This document shows positions 1 to 7,500 of a stretch of DNA of 8,676 nt, in pieces. Made by a program: the position numbers and the translations under genes. How positions within the stretch are numbered: position 1 is the first letter of the stretch; each line of letters opens with the position of its first letter. The DNA is from Proteiniphilum sp. UBA5267. GTDB taxonomy: Bacteria > Bacteroidota > Bacteroidia > Bacteroidales > Dysgonomonadaceae. The stretch spans positions 1 to 8,676 of the forward strand of contig DHTF01000121.1 of assembly GCA_002411515.1 (NCBI GenBank), written 5' to 3'. Below the pieces are notes generated by a model. It saw only the letters and a program-made list of their open reading frames with translations. It made no database searches and had not been told where the DNA came from.

Positions 1-332
1 GCTTCCAGAAAACGAGTATCAGCCAGGGCTCCTATGGATAGGGTCACAATGGAAGTTCCATTTTTCAGGGTTGGCAATGTCAGCTCCTTCATTGCTGCAG
101 GCGAAGCTGCTTCTACTAAAAAATCGGGTTTCCAATCAAGCAATTCTTGCAGAGAGGTGCATGCTTTGCAGGCCTTTCCAGCCTGCTTCATCTTTGCAGC
201 CAGCCTTTCGGCCTTGGTCGCTGTGCGCGAATAAACGCCTACCAGATCATACTCGGGCAACAACCCGTTCAACAGGGCATCAGCCACAATATCGGCCAGA
301 TAACCACAACCTACAATCACCAGTTTTTTCAT
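1..332 (-). CDS. Aspartate dehydrogenase-like protein (NadX/DUF108 family), 3' end outside window
   Basis: Reading leftward from ATG at 332, 110 codons are present and the frame stays open at the edge. The protein begins MKKLVIVGCGYLADIVADAL, a first Rossmann beta strand with the dinucleotide-binding motif GxGxxA at residues 8-13. Residues 71-105 (FLVEAASPAAMKELTLPTLK, then NGTSIVTLSIGALAD) resemble the VVECASPEAVKEY...LKN...AFAD stretch of Thermotoga L-aspartate dehydrogenase, as I recall it. Known members oxidise L-aspartate to iminoaspartate with NAD(P) in the cytoplasm, feeding NAD synthesis. The catalytic half is not in the window, so a different NAD-binding oxidoreductase remains possible. 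The gene is divergent from the sigma-factor gene and seems unrelated to the glycan locus. The start fits well because the Rossmann strand begins at once and an in-frame stop lies about 40 bases upstream. Confidence 0.75.
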   Translation of the reverse strand, partial: MKKLVIVGCGYLADIVADALLNGLLPEYDLVGVYSRTATKAERLAAKMKQAGKACKACTSLQELLDWKPDFLVEAASPAAMKELTLPTLKNGTSIVTLSIGALADTRFLE

Positions 333-337
333 GCCTG

Positions 338-368
338 CAAAGATACGGCCTTTTGACAGATTTCGCAA
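338..368 (-). promoter_or_regulatory. Bacteroidota-type promoter for the aspartate dehydrogenase-like gene
   Basis: On the minus strand, TATCTTTG (345-338) matches the Bacteroides -7 consensus TAnnTTTG exactly. A TTG (368-366) lies 20 bases upstream, matching the -33 element spacing. The box ends only five bases before the ATG at 332, so transcription would start almost on the start codon and the mRNA would be leaderless or nearly so. This is a consensus match only; no transcript evidence is available. Confidence 0.55.
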
Positions 369-476
369 TACTCAACAGTCTGCTGTCTATACCAACCATT
401 CAATGACACAAACCTTCTTTTCGGAAAGAGACAAAAATGAAATTTCAAATCTTATTATTTTTTTCGCTTACTTTGT

Positions 477-709
477 AATTTAATTACTTAACTTTCGCAC
501 AGAACAACTTCCATGTGTAAAACGCACAGAAGGTCTGCTGATGTTTGCGCGGAGTATCTGGTCGACGGAATAGGGATGATCTGGAAAGTTGTTTGAGCGA
601 TGCGGGTTATTTATCAGATAGCCTATGAGGCGGCAACGGATCGTGAGACATCCTCCTATCGACGGCTTAACTGTGCGATAGAACATGCGAAACTTGAATT
701 AATTAAATT
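477..709. repeat. Imperfect inverted repeat bounding a 230-bp segment
   Basis: The left arm (477-499) and the reverse complement of the right arm (686-709) share AATTTAATTA at the outer end and TTTCGCA at the inner end. Between these come two mismatches and one single-base gap, giving 21 matches in 24 aligned positions. About 186 bp lies between the arms. The outer ten bases are AT-rich and partly self-complementary, so part of the match could be chance; the inner TTTCGCA makes it more interesting. I see no clear target-site duplication and no transposase, so a miniature element is only one option. A long-range stem in the sigma-gene leader, or paired regulator sites, would also fit. Confidence 0.45.
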
Positions 710-711
710 TG
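704..711 (+). promoter_or_regulatory. Candidate -7 box for the ECF sigma gene
   Basis: TAAATTTG matches TAnnTTTG exactly and ends 30 bases before the preferred ATG at 742, leaving a short leader. I see no good TTTG or TTG at the expected -33 distance, so the call is weak. It helps decide the start: the upstream in-frame TTG codon at 709 lies inside this box. Confidence 0.35.
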
Positions 712-741
712 GGAGATTTTACAAAACAAGTGAAAAAAGAA

Positions 742-1305
742 ATGGACCTTGCCACTCTCTACAATCGGTACGTGGATGATTTATTCACCTATGGATGCTA
801 CCTTGGCTTCGAAAGAGAGATGGTAAAAGATGCCATACACGATGTCTTTGTAAAGCTCACGACCGATGAAGTTCTATTGAAGAGCATCACCCAGATCAAG
901 TTTTACCTGTTTAAATCACTTAAAAACAGGCTCCTAGATATTTACAAGAGGATGAAGAGGGAGGTTACACAGGGAGATGTTACCCCCCTGGAGGAAATTT
1001 CCTTTGGAGAAATGCCCTTCCAAATCGTAGTCAATTTAGAAGAGGACTACATCAAAGAGGAGGAGCAAGAACTGATAAAAAAAGAGATTGAGGAGATGCT
1101 GAATTCACTCACACCACGCCAGCGAGAGATTATCTACCTTCGCTATGTGCACGAGTACGAGTACAATGAGATTGCCGAGCTCCTGCATATCTCCGTACAT
1201 GGTTGCCGTAAACTGGTATCGAAAGCCATCCTGAGCCTACGGGAAAAATATGGCATTGCTTTTCTGATTGCCTGCCAGTCAGGTTTCATCCTGCCACACC
1301 CTTAA
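742..1305 (+). CDS. ECF-family RNA polymerase sigma factor
   Basis: A 187-residue cytoplasmic sigma-70-family factor with only regions 2 and 4, the ECF layout. Region 2 covers roughly residues 4-70, with DAIHDVFVKL at 30-39 (region 2.2, core RNA polymerase contact) and LKNRLLDIYKR at 60-70 (region 2.4, -10 recognition). An acidic linker (about 95-118) follows. Region 4 spans about 120-168, with LTPRQREIIYLRYVHEYEYN leading into a helix-turn-helix (EIAELLHISVHGCRKLVSKA). I chose ATG 742 over upstream in-frame TTG 709 and GTG 730 because family members begin just before the 'LYNRYVDDLF' helix and TTG 709 overlaps a promoter-like box. Bacteroidota ECF factors of this type usually sit directly before a FecR-type anti-sigma gene and a SusC transporter. 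Here the presumed partner starts about 2 kb downstream, beyond an opposing gene. The likely role is to activate the fecR-susC-susD genes when the transporter is occupied. Confidence 0.93.
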   Translation: MDLATLYNRYVDDLFTYGCYLGFEREMVKDAIHDVFVKLTTDEVLLKSITQIKFYLFKSLKNRLLDIYKRMKREVTQGDVTPLEEISFGEMPFQIVVNLEEDYIKEEEQELIKKEIEEMLNSLTPRQREIIYLRYVHEYEYNEIAELLHISVHGCRKLVSKAILSLREKYGIAFLIACQSGFILPHP

Positions 1306-1310
1306 TTTGT

Positions 1311-3044
1311 TTACAAAGATGCTGGCGGGTTGTCATCGGCATTGCCGACCAGTACGCCGGAGATGCACCAGTAGCTGGAGCTGTTGGCGGCAGGATCACC
1401 TACCGGAATGGCCACTTTCAGCTGATGCGTTCCTGCCTTGAGATCACCCACATGAATATAGACCGGATAACTCACCGTGCCGGGACACCAGCCCGAACGG
1501 CTTAAGTCGGACGAGGAGAGTCCGTTCCCGAAATTACCCGAGGCAGGATTACGCTCCCTGTAACTACCACAATCTTCGCGCCATGGGGTGTAGGAAATGA
1601 TGCGCTCTCCATTCAAAAAGATCTCATTCAGCTTCGGATTGAATTCATCTCCCCCACCCCAGCCTCCGTGACCGGTGGATATATAGCGGATATAACCATC
1701 CTTCAGATCTTTGTCGGTCTTGAAATTCACGGTCAGCGAGTCGTTCCGGAAGAGGTTTTCGGGGTAAGCCTGACCCGACATCTCCATGATGTTGACTGTG
1801 GCAAAGAGCGGATAAATTTCTTTCGCCCGGGTCTCCGATTGCGGGTAATACTTAATGTCGAGCGTCACATTGTGCCCATCGTGCACATAATTACCGATCC
1901 AGGCTCCCACCCACACTTCGCCCTTCAGCAAAGAGGCATAGTCAGTTATCTCCTGCTTGAAAAGCACCGAATCGGGCCAGTTATAATCGGCTACTTCAAT
2001 GTGGTTATACCCGCGCACCCCGAATGAGGTATAGAAGCGCATCAACTCCAACGGGGGGAAATAGTCGTCGGTAACCACCATCCCCTGGTACGCCTTTCCT
2101 TCCTTGTCGTAGTATTGCGGTAAGCGTTCTTTGCCGTTTAGTAGACCATCAAAGAAGGAATGTTCCCGTCCGGTAGGGATGATGAATACCGACCCGGTAC
2201 GATCGTAGGCATCTCCCTCGGAGTAATGAGACAACTCGGCAAAGATGACGTAACCTGCGTTCTCTTCGGGAAGCTTCACCTTCCTCATCAGAATGGAACC
2301 TTGGGCAAACCTGGTTACTTTGTCCGCCTCAAGTTGGGTTACTTTGGGAATATCGCGAAAATAAATGCTTTCGTGATCAAAGACATTCACCGCAATCACC
2401 CGGCTCTGTTGTATGCGATAGTTGAAGGCCGATGCTTTTAGTTCAGTTCCTTCAAGCGCGGGCTCCAATGAGGTCTTCTGATCGATGAGTTCCACCTCGT
2501 TAGCTACTGCCATGGGATTGCCGTTTCTCAACACCTTCAGCACGATGCCGTCGGGTATGGCTACACCCGGAAGCACAGAGCCCCGCATCCCCAGTTCAGT
2601 GGTGTACCAGATCTCCATGGTGTTGGTGTTGATCACCGTTTTTGCCTTCCGGCAGGTATATCCGGCAATCACTTCCGTTTCATCCAGTAGCTCAAGCCCC
2701 TGATTCAACGAAAAAGAACGAACCGTATAAATGGATTCATCTCCCCTCAGAAGAGCTGTTTTAATCTCTTTTCCGGCGTTGTAATCGAGATAAGTAGTCT
2801 GCAGAGGGGCATCGGCATCTCGCCTGTTGGATACAGTAGTAATACGTGCCATGTTTCCCGATATCTCCATCACGGTTCGAGGAACATCGCTGCGGCCTGA
2901 CTCTCCCATTGGATAGGTAATCCGGATGGTTTGGTAATGACCTTTCCCATTTTTTCCCTTCAATTGCTGGTGGGTAACTTCTGTGGCTGATGCAGCCGAC
3001 CCTATCAGGAACCCTGTCAATAACAACAATAACCCTGTTTTCAT
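1311..3044 (-). CDS. Secreted peptide-N-glycosidase F-type amidase with extra N-terminal domain
   Basis: Predicted to cleave the amide bond between asparagine and N-linked glycans, releasing oligosaccharide from glycoproteins outside the inner membrane. From ATG 3044 it has 577 residues: signal peptide 1-20 (MKTGLLLLLTGF...ASA); a beta-rich domain of about 21-205 resembling GLPGLI-type repeats (GYTCRKA, IWYTTEL, LPGVAI); then two PNGase F jelly-roll domains, about 216-405 and 437-568. By my alignment to Elizabethkingia PNGase F from memory, Asp60 corresponds to D281 (in AYDRTGSVFI), Glu206 to E467, Arg248 to R516 (SRSGWCPG), Trp120 to W382, and the Cys231-Cys252 pair to C492/C520. Glu118 appears replaced by G380, and the two other PNGase F disulfides are missing. 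The classical enzyme has about 314 mature residues, so the N-terminal domain is an addition, like the bowl domain reported for type II PNGases. An in-frame ATG at 3071 is possible, but AAGGAA just before 3044 favours the shorter form. Convergent with the sigma gene, divergent from fecR. Confidence 0.87.
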   Translation of the reverse strand: MKTGLLLLLTGFLIGSAASATEVTHQQLKGKNGKGHYQTIRITYPMGESGRSDVPRTVMEISGNMARITTVSNRRDADAPLQTTYLDYNAGKEIKTALLRGDESIYTVRSFSLNQGLELLDETEVIAGYTCRKAKTVINTNTMEIWYTTELGMRGSVLPGVAIPDGIVLKVLRNGNPMAVANEVELIDQKTSLEPALEGTELKASAFNYRIQQSRVIAVNVFDHESIYFRDIPKVTQLEADKVTRFAQGSILMRKVKLPEENAGYVIFAELSHYSEGDAYDRTGSVFIIPTGREHSFFDGLLNGKERLPQYYDKEGKAYQGMVVTDDYFPPLELMRFYTSFGVRGYNHIEVADYNWPDSVLFKQEITDYASLLKGEVWVGAWIGNYVHDGHNVTLDIKYYPQSETRAKEIYPLFATVNIMEMSGQAYPENLFRNDSLTVNFKTDKDLKDGYIRYISTGHGGWGGGDEFNPKLNEIFLNGERIISYTPWREDCGSYRERNPASGNFGNGLSSSDLSRSGWCPGTVSYPVYIHVGDLKAGTHQLKVAIPVGDPAANSSSYWCISGVLVGNADDNPPASL

Positions 3045-3048
3045 GCGA

Positions 3049-3054
3049 TTCCTT
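3049..3054 (-). promoter_or_regulatory. Ribosome binding site deciding the PNGase start
   Basis: AAGGAA lies four bases before ATG 3044 on the minus strand, a clear Shine-Dalgarno-like match in a genome where such sites are mostly weak. The alternative ATG at 3071 has no comparable site and lies only a few bases after the candidate transcription start. Confidence 0.55.
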
Positions 3055-3082
3055 TTTTTTAAATAAGTCATTTTCTATTCAG

Positions 3083-3090
3083 CAAATGTA
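3083..3090 (-). promoter_or_regulatory. Candidate -7 box for the PNGase gene
   Basis: TACATTTG on the minus strand matches TAnnTTTG exactly, with about 38 bases from its end to ATG 3044. No good -33 TTG lies at the expected distance (the nearest, within TGTTG, is about ten bases too close), so confidence is limited. If real, the PNGase has its own promoter of the housekeeping type and need not depend on the ECF factor. Confidence 0.4.
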
Positions 3091-3258
3091 GGAAAAGTTT
3101 CAACATTGTTCCATTTGTTCTTCTCTTTTCGAAGATCATAATGTTAAAATTATTAGTTTTTTCAAAATAGAGGGGATAATTAAAAGTGCCGATCGTCTTA
3201 TTTGCAACAAAGGATCTTTGCATGGAAACAATCCTTTTAAATTACGAAAAACAACAAC

Positions 3259-4440
3259 ATGGAGCATAACAAGAATTATACTCATTTTACCGATCTGTTG
3301 AAAGACCAGGAATTCCTCCGATGGCAACTGCTGCCAGACGAGAAACTGAACGAATATTGGCATGCGTTTTTCGTGCAACATCCGGAACTGGAGAATGAAC
3401 TTCAGAAGGCCATCGATTACCTGAAAAAAGAGGGCCTGAATAAAAACGACCTACAGAACAACGAACGTTCGGATCTTTTTGAGAGGATTCAAATGAGTGT
3501 AAATCAAAAGAGAAAGAGAAGAATGCGCCACGTGCTCTTGTATGCCTCCTCAGCGGCGGCGGTTGCCCTGTTGATTATCGGCATCACCCTGTTCAGGCCT
3601 GCTGTAAAACCTTTGAACGCTTCCCATGAAGAGCTTATTATCGGGGAGTTGTTGCATAACCAGGATATTCAGTTCATCACCAGCGGAGGGGCCATCTCCT
3701 TCGATCACGATGTGGAGGTAACGCTTGATGAGAAGGGAACCGTTGAGATCACACAGCGTGACAGCAACGTCACCCGATTGGATGTAAACCGTGAAGTGGT
3801 TAACTCGTTGATAGTTCCTTACGGAAAACGATCTACACTTACCCTGGCCGATGGTACCCGGGTATGGCTGAATTCAGGATCGGTACTGGAGTTTCCGGCA
3901 CAATTTTCAGGAAAGAGCAGGGAGGTGAGACTTACCTCGGGAGAGATGTACGTGGAGGTGGCACACGACCAGAATAAGCCGTTCTACGTGCACACTCCCG
4001 ATTTCAAGGTGAGGGTTTACGGTACCAAATTTAACCTCTCAAGTTATGAGGGTACCTCCCACTCGGTGGTGCTGGTTGAAGGAAGCGTGAGTGTGGTAAC
4101 GGATGCGGCTGAAACGCTCCTGAAACCAAACGAACAACTCCTTATTTCGGAAGGAACCATTGAGCAGCAGAAGGTTGATGTAACCCGCTATACCAGTTGG
4201 AAAGACGGTTTTCTGCTGCTGGATAATACCCCCATGACAGAAGTATTGGAACAAGTGGGACGATATTATAACCTCTCTTTCAACTACGAACAGGATATGA
4301 ACCTCAAAAAACGTACCTGTTCAGGGAAGATCTATCTCTCTGAAAATTTTGAGAACGTAATGACGACCATTGCACTTCTGAGTGCTACGAGATATGAAAA
4401 GGTAAACGACCGCATCTATATCGGCCATGAAACAGAATAA
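3259..4440 (+). CDS. FecR-family anti-sigma factor (inner membrane)
   Basis: A 393-residue single-pass membrane protein that should bind the ECF sigma factor and release it on a signal from the outer-membrane transporter. Residues 1-90 are the cytoplasmic part, with an N-terminal helical segment (FLRWQLLPDEKLNEYWHAFF, 19-38) typical of Bacteroidota FecR proteins, followed by a basic patch KRKRRMR at 84-90. One hydrophobic segment spans about 91-112. The periplasmic FecR domain covers about 183-281, including VPYGKRSTLTLADGTRVWLN and FPAQFSGKSREVRLTSGEMY. A C-terminal domain, about 317-390, matches the DUF4974 type (DNTPMTEVLEQVGRYYNLSF), which has an STN-like fold. It is the first gene of a same-strand run with susC and susD. 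No sigma gene lies directly upstream; the only candidate partner is the ECF gene ending 1.95 kb before it. The ATG is preceded by an A-rich leader without a Shine-Dalgarno site. The family is clear; the pairing is inferred. Confidence 0.93.
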   Translation: MEHNKNYTHFTDLLKDQEFLRWQLLPDEKLNEYWHAFFVQHPELENELQKAIDYLKKEGLNKNDLQNNERSDLFERIQMSVNQKRKRRMRHVLLYASSAAAVALLIIGITLFRPAVKPLNASHEELIIGELLHNQDIQFITSGGAISFDHDVEVTLDEKGTVEITQRDSNVTRLDVNREVVNSLIVPYGKRSTLTLADGTRVWLNSGSVLEFPAQFSGKSREVRLTSGEMYVEVAHDQNKPFYVHTPDFKVRVYGTKFNLSSYEGTSHSVVLVEGSVSVVTDAAETLLKPNEQLLISEGTIEQQKVDVTRYTSWKDGFLLLDNTPMTEVLEQVGRYYNLSFNYEQDMNLKKRTCSGKIYLSENFENVMTTIALLSATRYEKVNDRIYIGHETE

Positions 4441-4487
4441 ATATACATGCCTATGAGTAAATAAAATAACGTGTTGACAAAAAAGGA

Positions 4488-4516
4488 GTCGGATGATACT
4501 GCGAATATCATCCGAC
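4488..4516 (+). terminator. Perfect 11-bp stem-loop between fecR and susC (attenuator or processing hairpin)
   Basis: Arms GTCGGATGATA (4488-4498) and TATCATCCGAC (4506-4516) are perfectly complementary around a seven-base loop CTGCGAA. The sequence after the stem is CGGGG and then an AT-rich stretch with short T runs (4525-4535), not a clean U tract, so full intrinsic termination is uncertain. Lying in the 126-bp gap inside the presumed fecR-susC-susD transcript, it could partly terminate transcription after fecR, or mark an RNA cleavage point or stable 5' end for the susCD mRNA. Confidence 0.6.
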
Positions 4517-4566
4517 CGGGGTAATTTAATTTTCTTAGTCCAATAATAATTAAATTGAACAAAAAT

Positions 4567-7500
4567 ATGAATAAAAACACTATTGCGGATAAAATTCATC
4601 GCAATATATCTAAACAGACGGTAAGAATTATGAGAACGACCCTGTTTTTTCTACTTTGCAGCCTGATGTTCTCTCAGGCAGCGACCAGTTACTCTCAGGT
4701 TTTTGACTTCAACCTGAGATCCACTACCATCAGGGAGGTATGCAAAGAGATAGAACGAAAAAGCGACTATATCTTTGTTTTTTCGGATAACAGCGAAAAA
4801 ATGATCAATAGGAAAATCGACCTGAAAGCAAAAAAGGAAAACGTGGCCGATTTGTTAGAAAGCGTGCTTTCCAACACGGGACTTGCATACAAGATACTGG
4901 ACAAGCAGATCGTGATCTACACATCGAAGGAAGAGGCTGCTACAGCTACCTTGGTGCCGGCGACCCCTGTTGTTCAGCAACCTACAAGAAAAAAAATTTC
5001 CGGGAAAGTAACTGACAGCCAAGGAGAATCCATCATCGGGGCCAATGTGATAGAAATTGGCACCACGAACGGTACCGTGACAGACATAGATGGTAACTTC
5101 TCTTTAATGGTAGAGCAAAATGGCTCCATCAGAATATCCTATATAGGCTATTTGGAACAAACCATAGCTACAGCAGGAAATGCGCGATTCAATATTGTAC
5201 TGCAGGAAGACACAAAATCCCTTGAGGAACTGGTAGTAATTGGCTACGGCACCCGTCAACGAAAAAGCATTACGGGTGCAGTAGATCAGGTTAATTCCGA
5301 GATGTTTGAAGACAGGCCGGTAAGCAATGCTGTGCAGGCTCTCCAGGGAGCATCAGCGAACCTGATCATTCAACAGAAGAACATGAACCCCAATGACAAC
5401 AACCTCAGCATCAACATCAGGGGTGTCAGCACAATGGGGAACAACGATCCGTTGATTGTCATCGATGGGCTGATCTCCTCCTCCAATACACTCAATAGCA
5501 TCAACCAGAACGACATTGAAAACGTGTCGGTACTGAAGGACGCAGGTAGTGCCGCAATCTATGGTTCACGATCTGCAAATGGGGTTATTCTGATCACCAC
5601 AAAGAAAGGCTCTAAAATGAATAAACCGGTAGTCCGCTTGAGCGGCCTGCTGGGCTATCAGGATCCCGACATCCTGTATCAGCCTGTGGAAGGGTGGCAG
5701 AATGCCATGTATCGCAATCAGGCGAATGTGAATGCAGGAAGTGCACCGCTATACACACCGGCACAAATAAGAGATCTCTACGATCACCGGGGTGAAGAGT
5801 ACTGGTATTTCAACAAAATCATGCAAAAAGGTTTACAGCAAAGTTATAACCTGAATATCTCAGGGGGCAGCGAAAACACCACTTATATGGTTTCTGCTGG
5901 TTACCTGAATCAGGAAAGCAACTTCGTAGGAGGATACGGCCTGGAAAGGTATAACTTCCGGTCCAATCTCACCACCGAGTACAATCGCTTTAAAATCACT
6001 TCGCTGATGGCCTATAACCGCCGAAACGAAAGAACCATTGCCGGAGGAACAGGTAACACCATCATCAACTCTTCGCGCATACCACCCTATTATTACTATC
6101 AGTTTGAGCAGGATGGAAAGTACCTGATCAACGATATTATCGGCGATGACAATACAATGGCGAAACTAAAAGAAGGTGGCTATGAAAACAAGGATGAAGA
6201 CAACTTTATCGGCAGCCTGAACCTCGATTACAATCTGGGAGGCGGTCTGACAGCAAAAGGACTGGTGGGTATCGACCTGACGCAGCATCACCGCTTCAGG
6301 AGAGACATCATGGTACCCCTTTATGCAAGCAACAACCTGGAAACAGCAGTGGTGAACATTAACCCGAATAGACTGACCGAGGATTACAACAACAAACGAT
6401 ATACCCTCAGCACCCATTTCTTGCTGGATTATGAACGTACTTTCAACGAAGTACACCACGTAACAGGATTGCTGGGTACCTCCAATGAGTCTTATACCTA
6501 CAAGGCCAGCCGCATGGCATGGAAATTTACGGATCCCGACCTGGGTCTGCCCACCACGGATGAGGCTGAACAGGATACAGGCAATTTCACCTCCAACGGC
6601 GCCGAGGGAGGCAATCCCGCTACCGATCAGACCAGCATCACCTCCCTCTTCGGACGTTTCGGATATAGCTACATGGACAGATACTACGGGGATGTTTCAT
6701 TCCGTTACGACGGTTCATCGAAGTTTGCCAAAGAAAACCGATGGGGTTTCTTCCCTTCTTTCTCCGGTGCGTGGAGAATGTCGGAAGAGTATTTCATGGA
6801 ATCATACCGCGATCGGATCGGTGACCTGAAACTGAGAGCTTCGTATGGTGTACTAGGAAACCAGAACGTGGCCAACTACTCCTACCAGACAGTTTATCAG
6901 ATGTATACCAACACCTACGTCTTCAACAACGAAGCCGTACCCGGAACAGGGTTCACCTATGGCAATCCCAATCTGACCTGGGAAAAATCGGGAAACTTGA
7001 ACATAGGTCTGGATGCAGGTTTTCTCAACAACAACCTCTTCGTGTCGCTCGATTATTTCAACAAACGTACCTGGGATATTTTGTTGGCACCGGAAGTATC
7101 TACCGTTTTTGGCAGCTCTGCAGCTAATGAGAACGCAGGGGAGATGAGGAACCAGGGATGGGAGGCTACCCTCACCTACCGCTTACGTTCCGGAGATTTC
7201 AATCACCAGTTTAACCTCAACTTCTCAGACTCGAAAAACAAAATCACCGACTTTGGGGGCAAGGAGAGGATCGACCAAAGCGACCAGATGTATAAACTGA
7301 TTCGGGAAGGGGAAGCCCTGGGATCCTATTTCGGATATAAAACTGATGGCTATTTCCAGAGTCTCGATGAAATCGCCGAAAGTGCACTACCTGTAGGTGC
7401 GATTGTACAGCCCGGAGACGTGAAATATGTGGATCAGAACAACGACAATGTGATCGACGAGAAAGACCGTGTGGTTTTGGGTAACGCTTTTCCGCGATAC

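Larger units (their letters stand above)
333..741. other. Intergenic region between the divergent aspartate dehydrogenase-like and sigma-factor genes
   Basis: About 400 bp without a gene I can support. From left to right it holds the leftward promoter (338-368), an AT-rich stretch with a near-consensus rightward -7 box TTACTTTG at 468-475 (one mismatch), a segment of about 230 bp bounded by inverted repeats (477-709), and a rightward -7 box at 704-711 just before the sigma gene. Two weak open frames lie inside: a minus-strand frame of 68 codons (480-686) and a plus-strand frame of 59 codons from ATG 600. A 27-codon frame from ATG 513 lies upstream of the latter, in phase with it and separated by one TGA. 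None resembles a family I recognise. Confidence 0.6.
3045..3258. other. Divergent intergenic region between PNGase and fecR
   Basis: About 210 bp of AT-rich sequence separating the two divergent starts. The left part carries the PNGase leader and its candidate promoter. On the fecR side, GATCTTTG at 3213-3220 is one mismatch from a -7 box but lacks a -33 element; it overlaps a small dyad (CAAAG-GAT-CTTTG, 3208-3220). An ECF-dependent promoter is expected here or before susC, but I cannot identify its motif from one locus. Confidence 0.5.

Noticed and set aside
480..686. 68-codon minus-strand frame spanning most of the inverted-repeat segment
   Set aside because: No recognisable family, no promoter or ribosome site on its strand, and its start and stop lie in the repeat arms. 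Probably a chance frame.
709..741. TTG (709) or GTG (730) start extending the sigma factor by 11 or 4 residues
   Set aside because: TTG 709 lies within a TAAATTTG promoter-like box, and the added residues do not match the family's usual beginning; ATG 742 is better.
1641..1655. GGDEF pentapeptide in the minus-strand protein (residues 464-468)
   Set aside because: It is not a diguanylate cyclase. The surrounding sequence is the PNGase F C-terminal jelly roll, and the Glu aligns with catalytic Glu206 of PNGase F; no other GGDEF-domain features exist.
1668..2703. Plus-strand open frames opposite the PNGase gene
   Set aside because: They are antisense shadows of a well-supported coding sequence, without family resemblance.
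3208..3220. CAAAG-GAT-CTTTG dyad upstream of fecR
   Set aside because: Arms of only five bases, overlapping a near-consensus -7 box; too short to claim as an operator.
4474..4479. TTGACA before susC, identical to a sigma-70 -35 box
   Set aside because: Bacteroidota do not use this consensus. No TAnnTTTG box lies at the right distance and the hairpin occupies the space.
4555..4566. TTG start extending SusC by four residues
   Set aside because: It merely duplicates MNKN, whereas ATG 4567 is a normal start.
4560..4567. Minus-strand -7 box TATTTTTG at the susC start, a possible antisense RNA like DonS of B. fragilis
   Set aside because: There is no -33 element at the right spacing, and the A-rich start region makes such a match easy. 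Antisense RNAs are known in such leaders, so strand-specific RNA-seq could reopen it.
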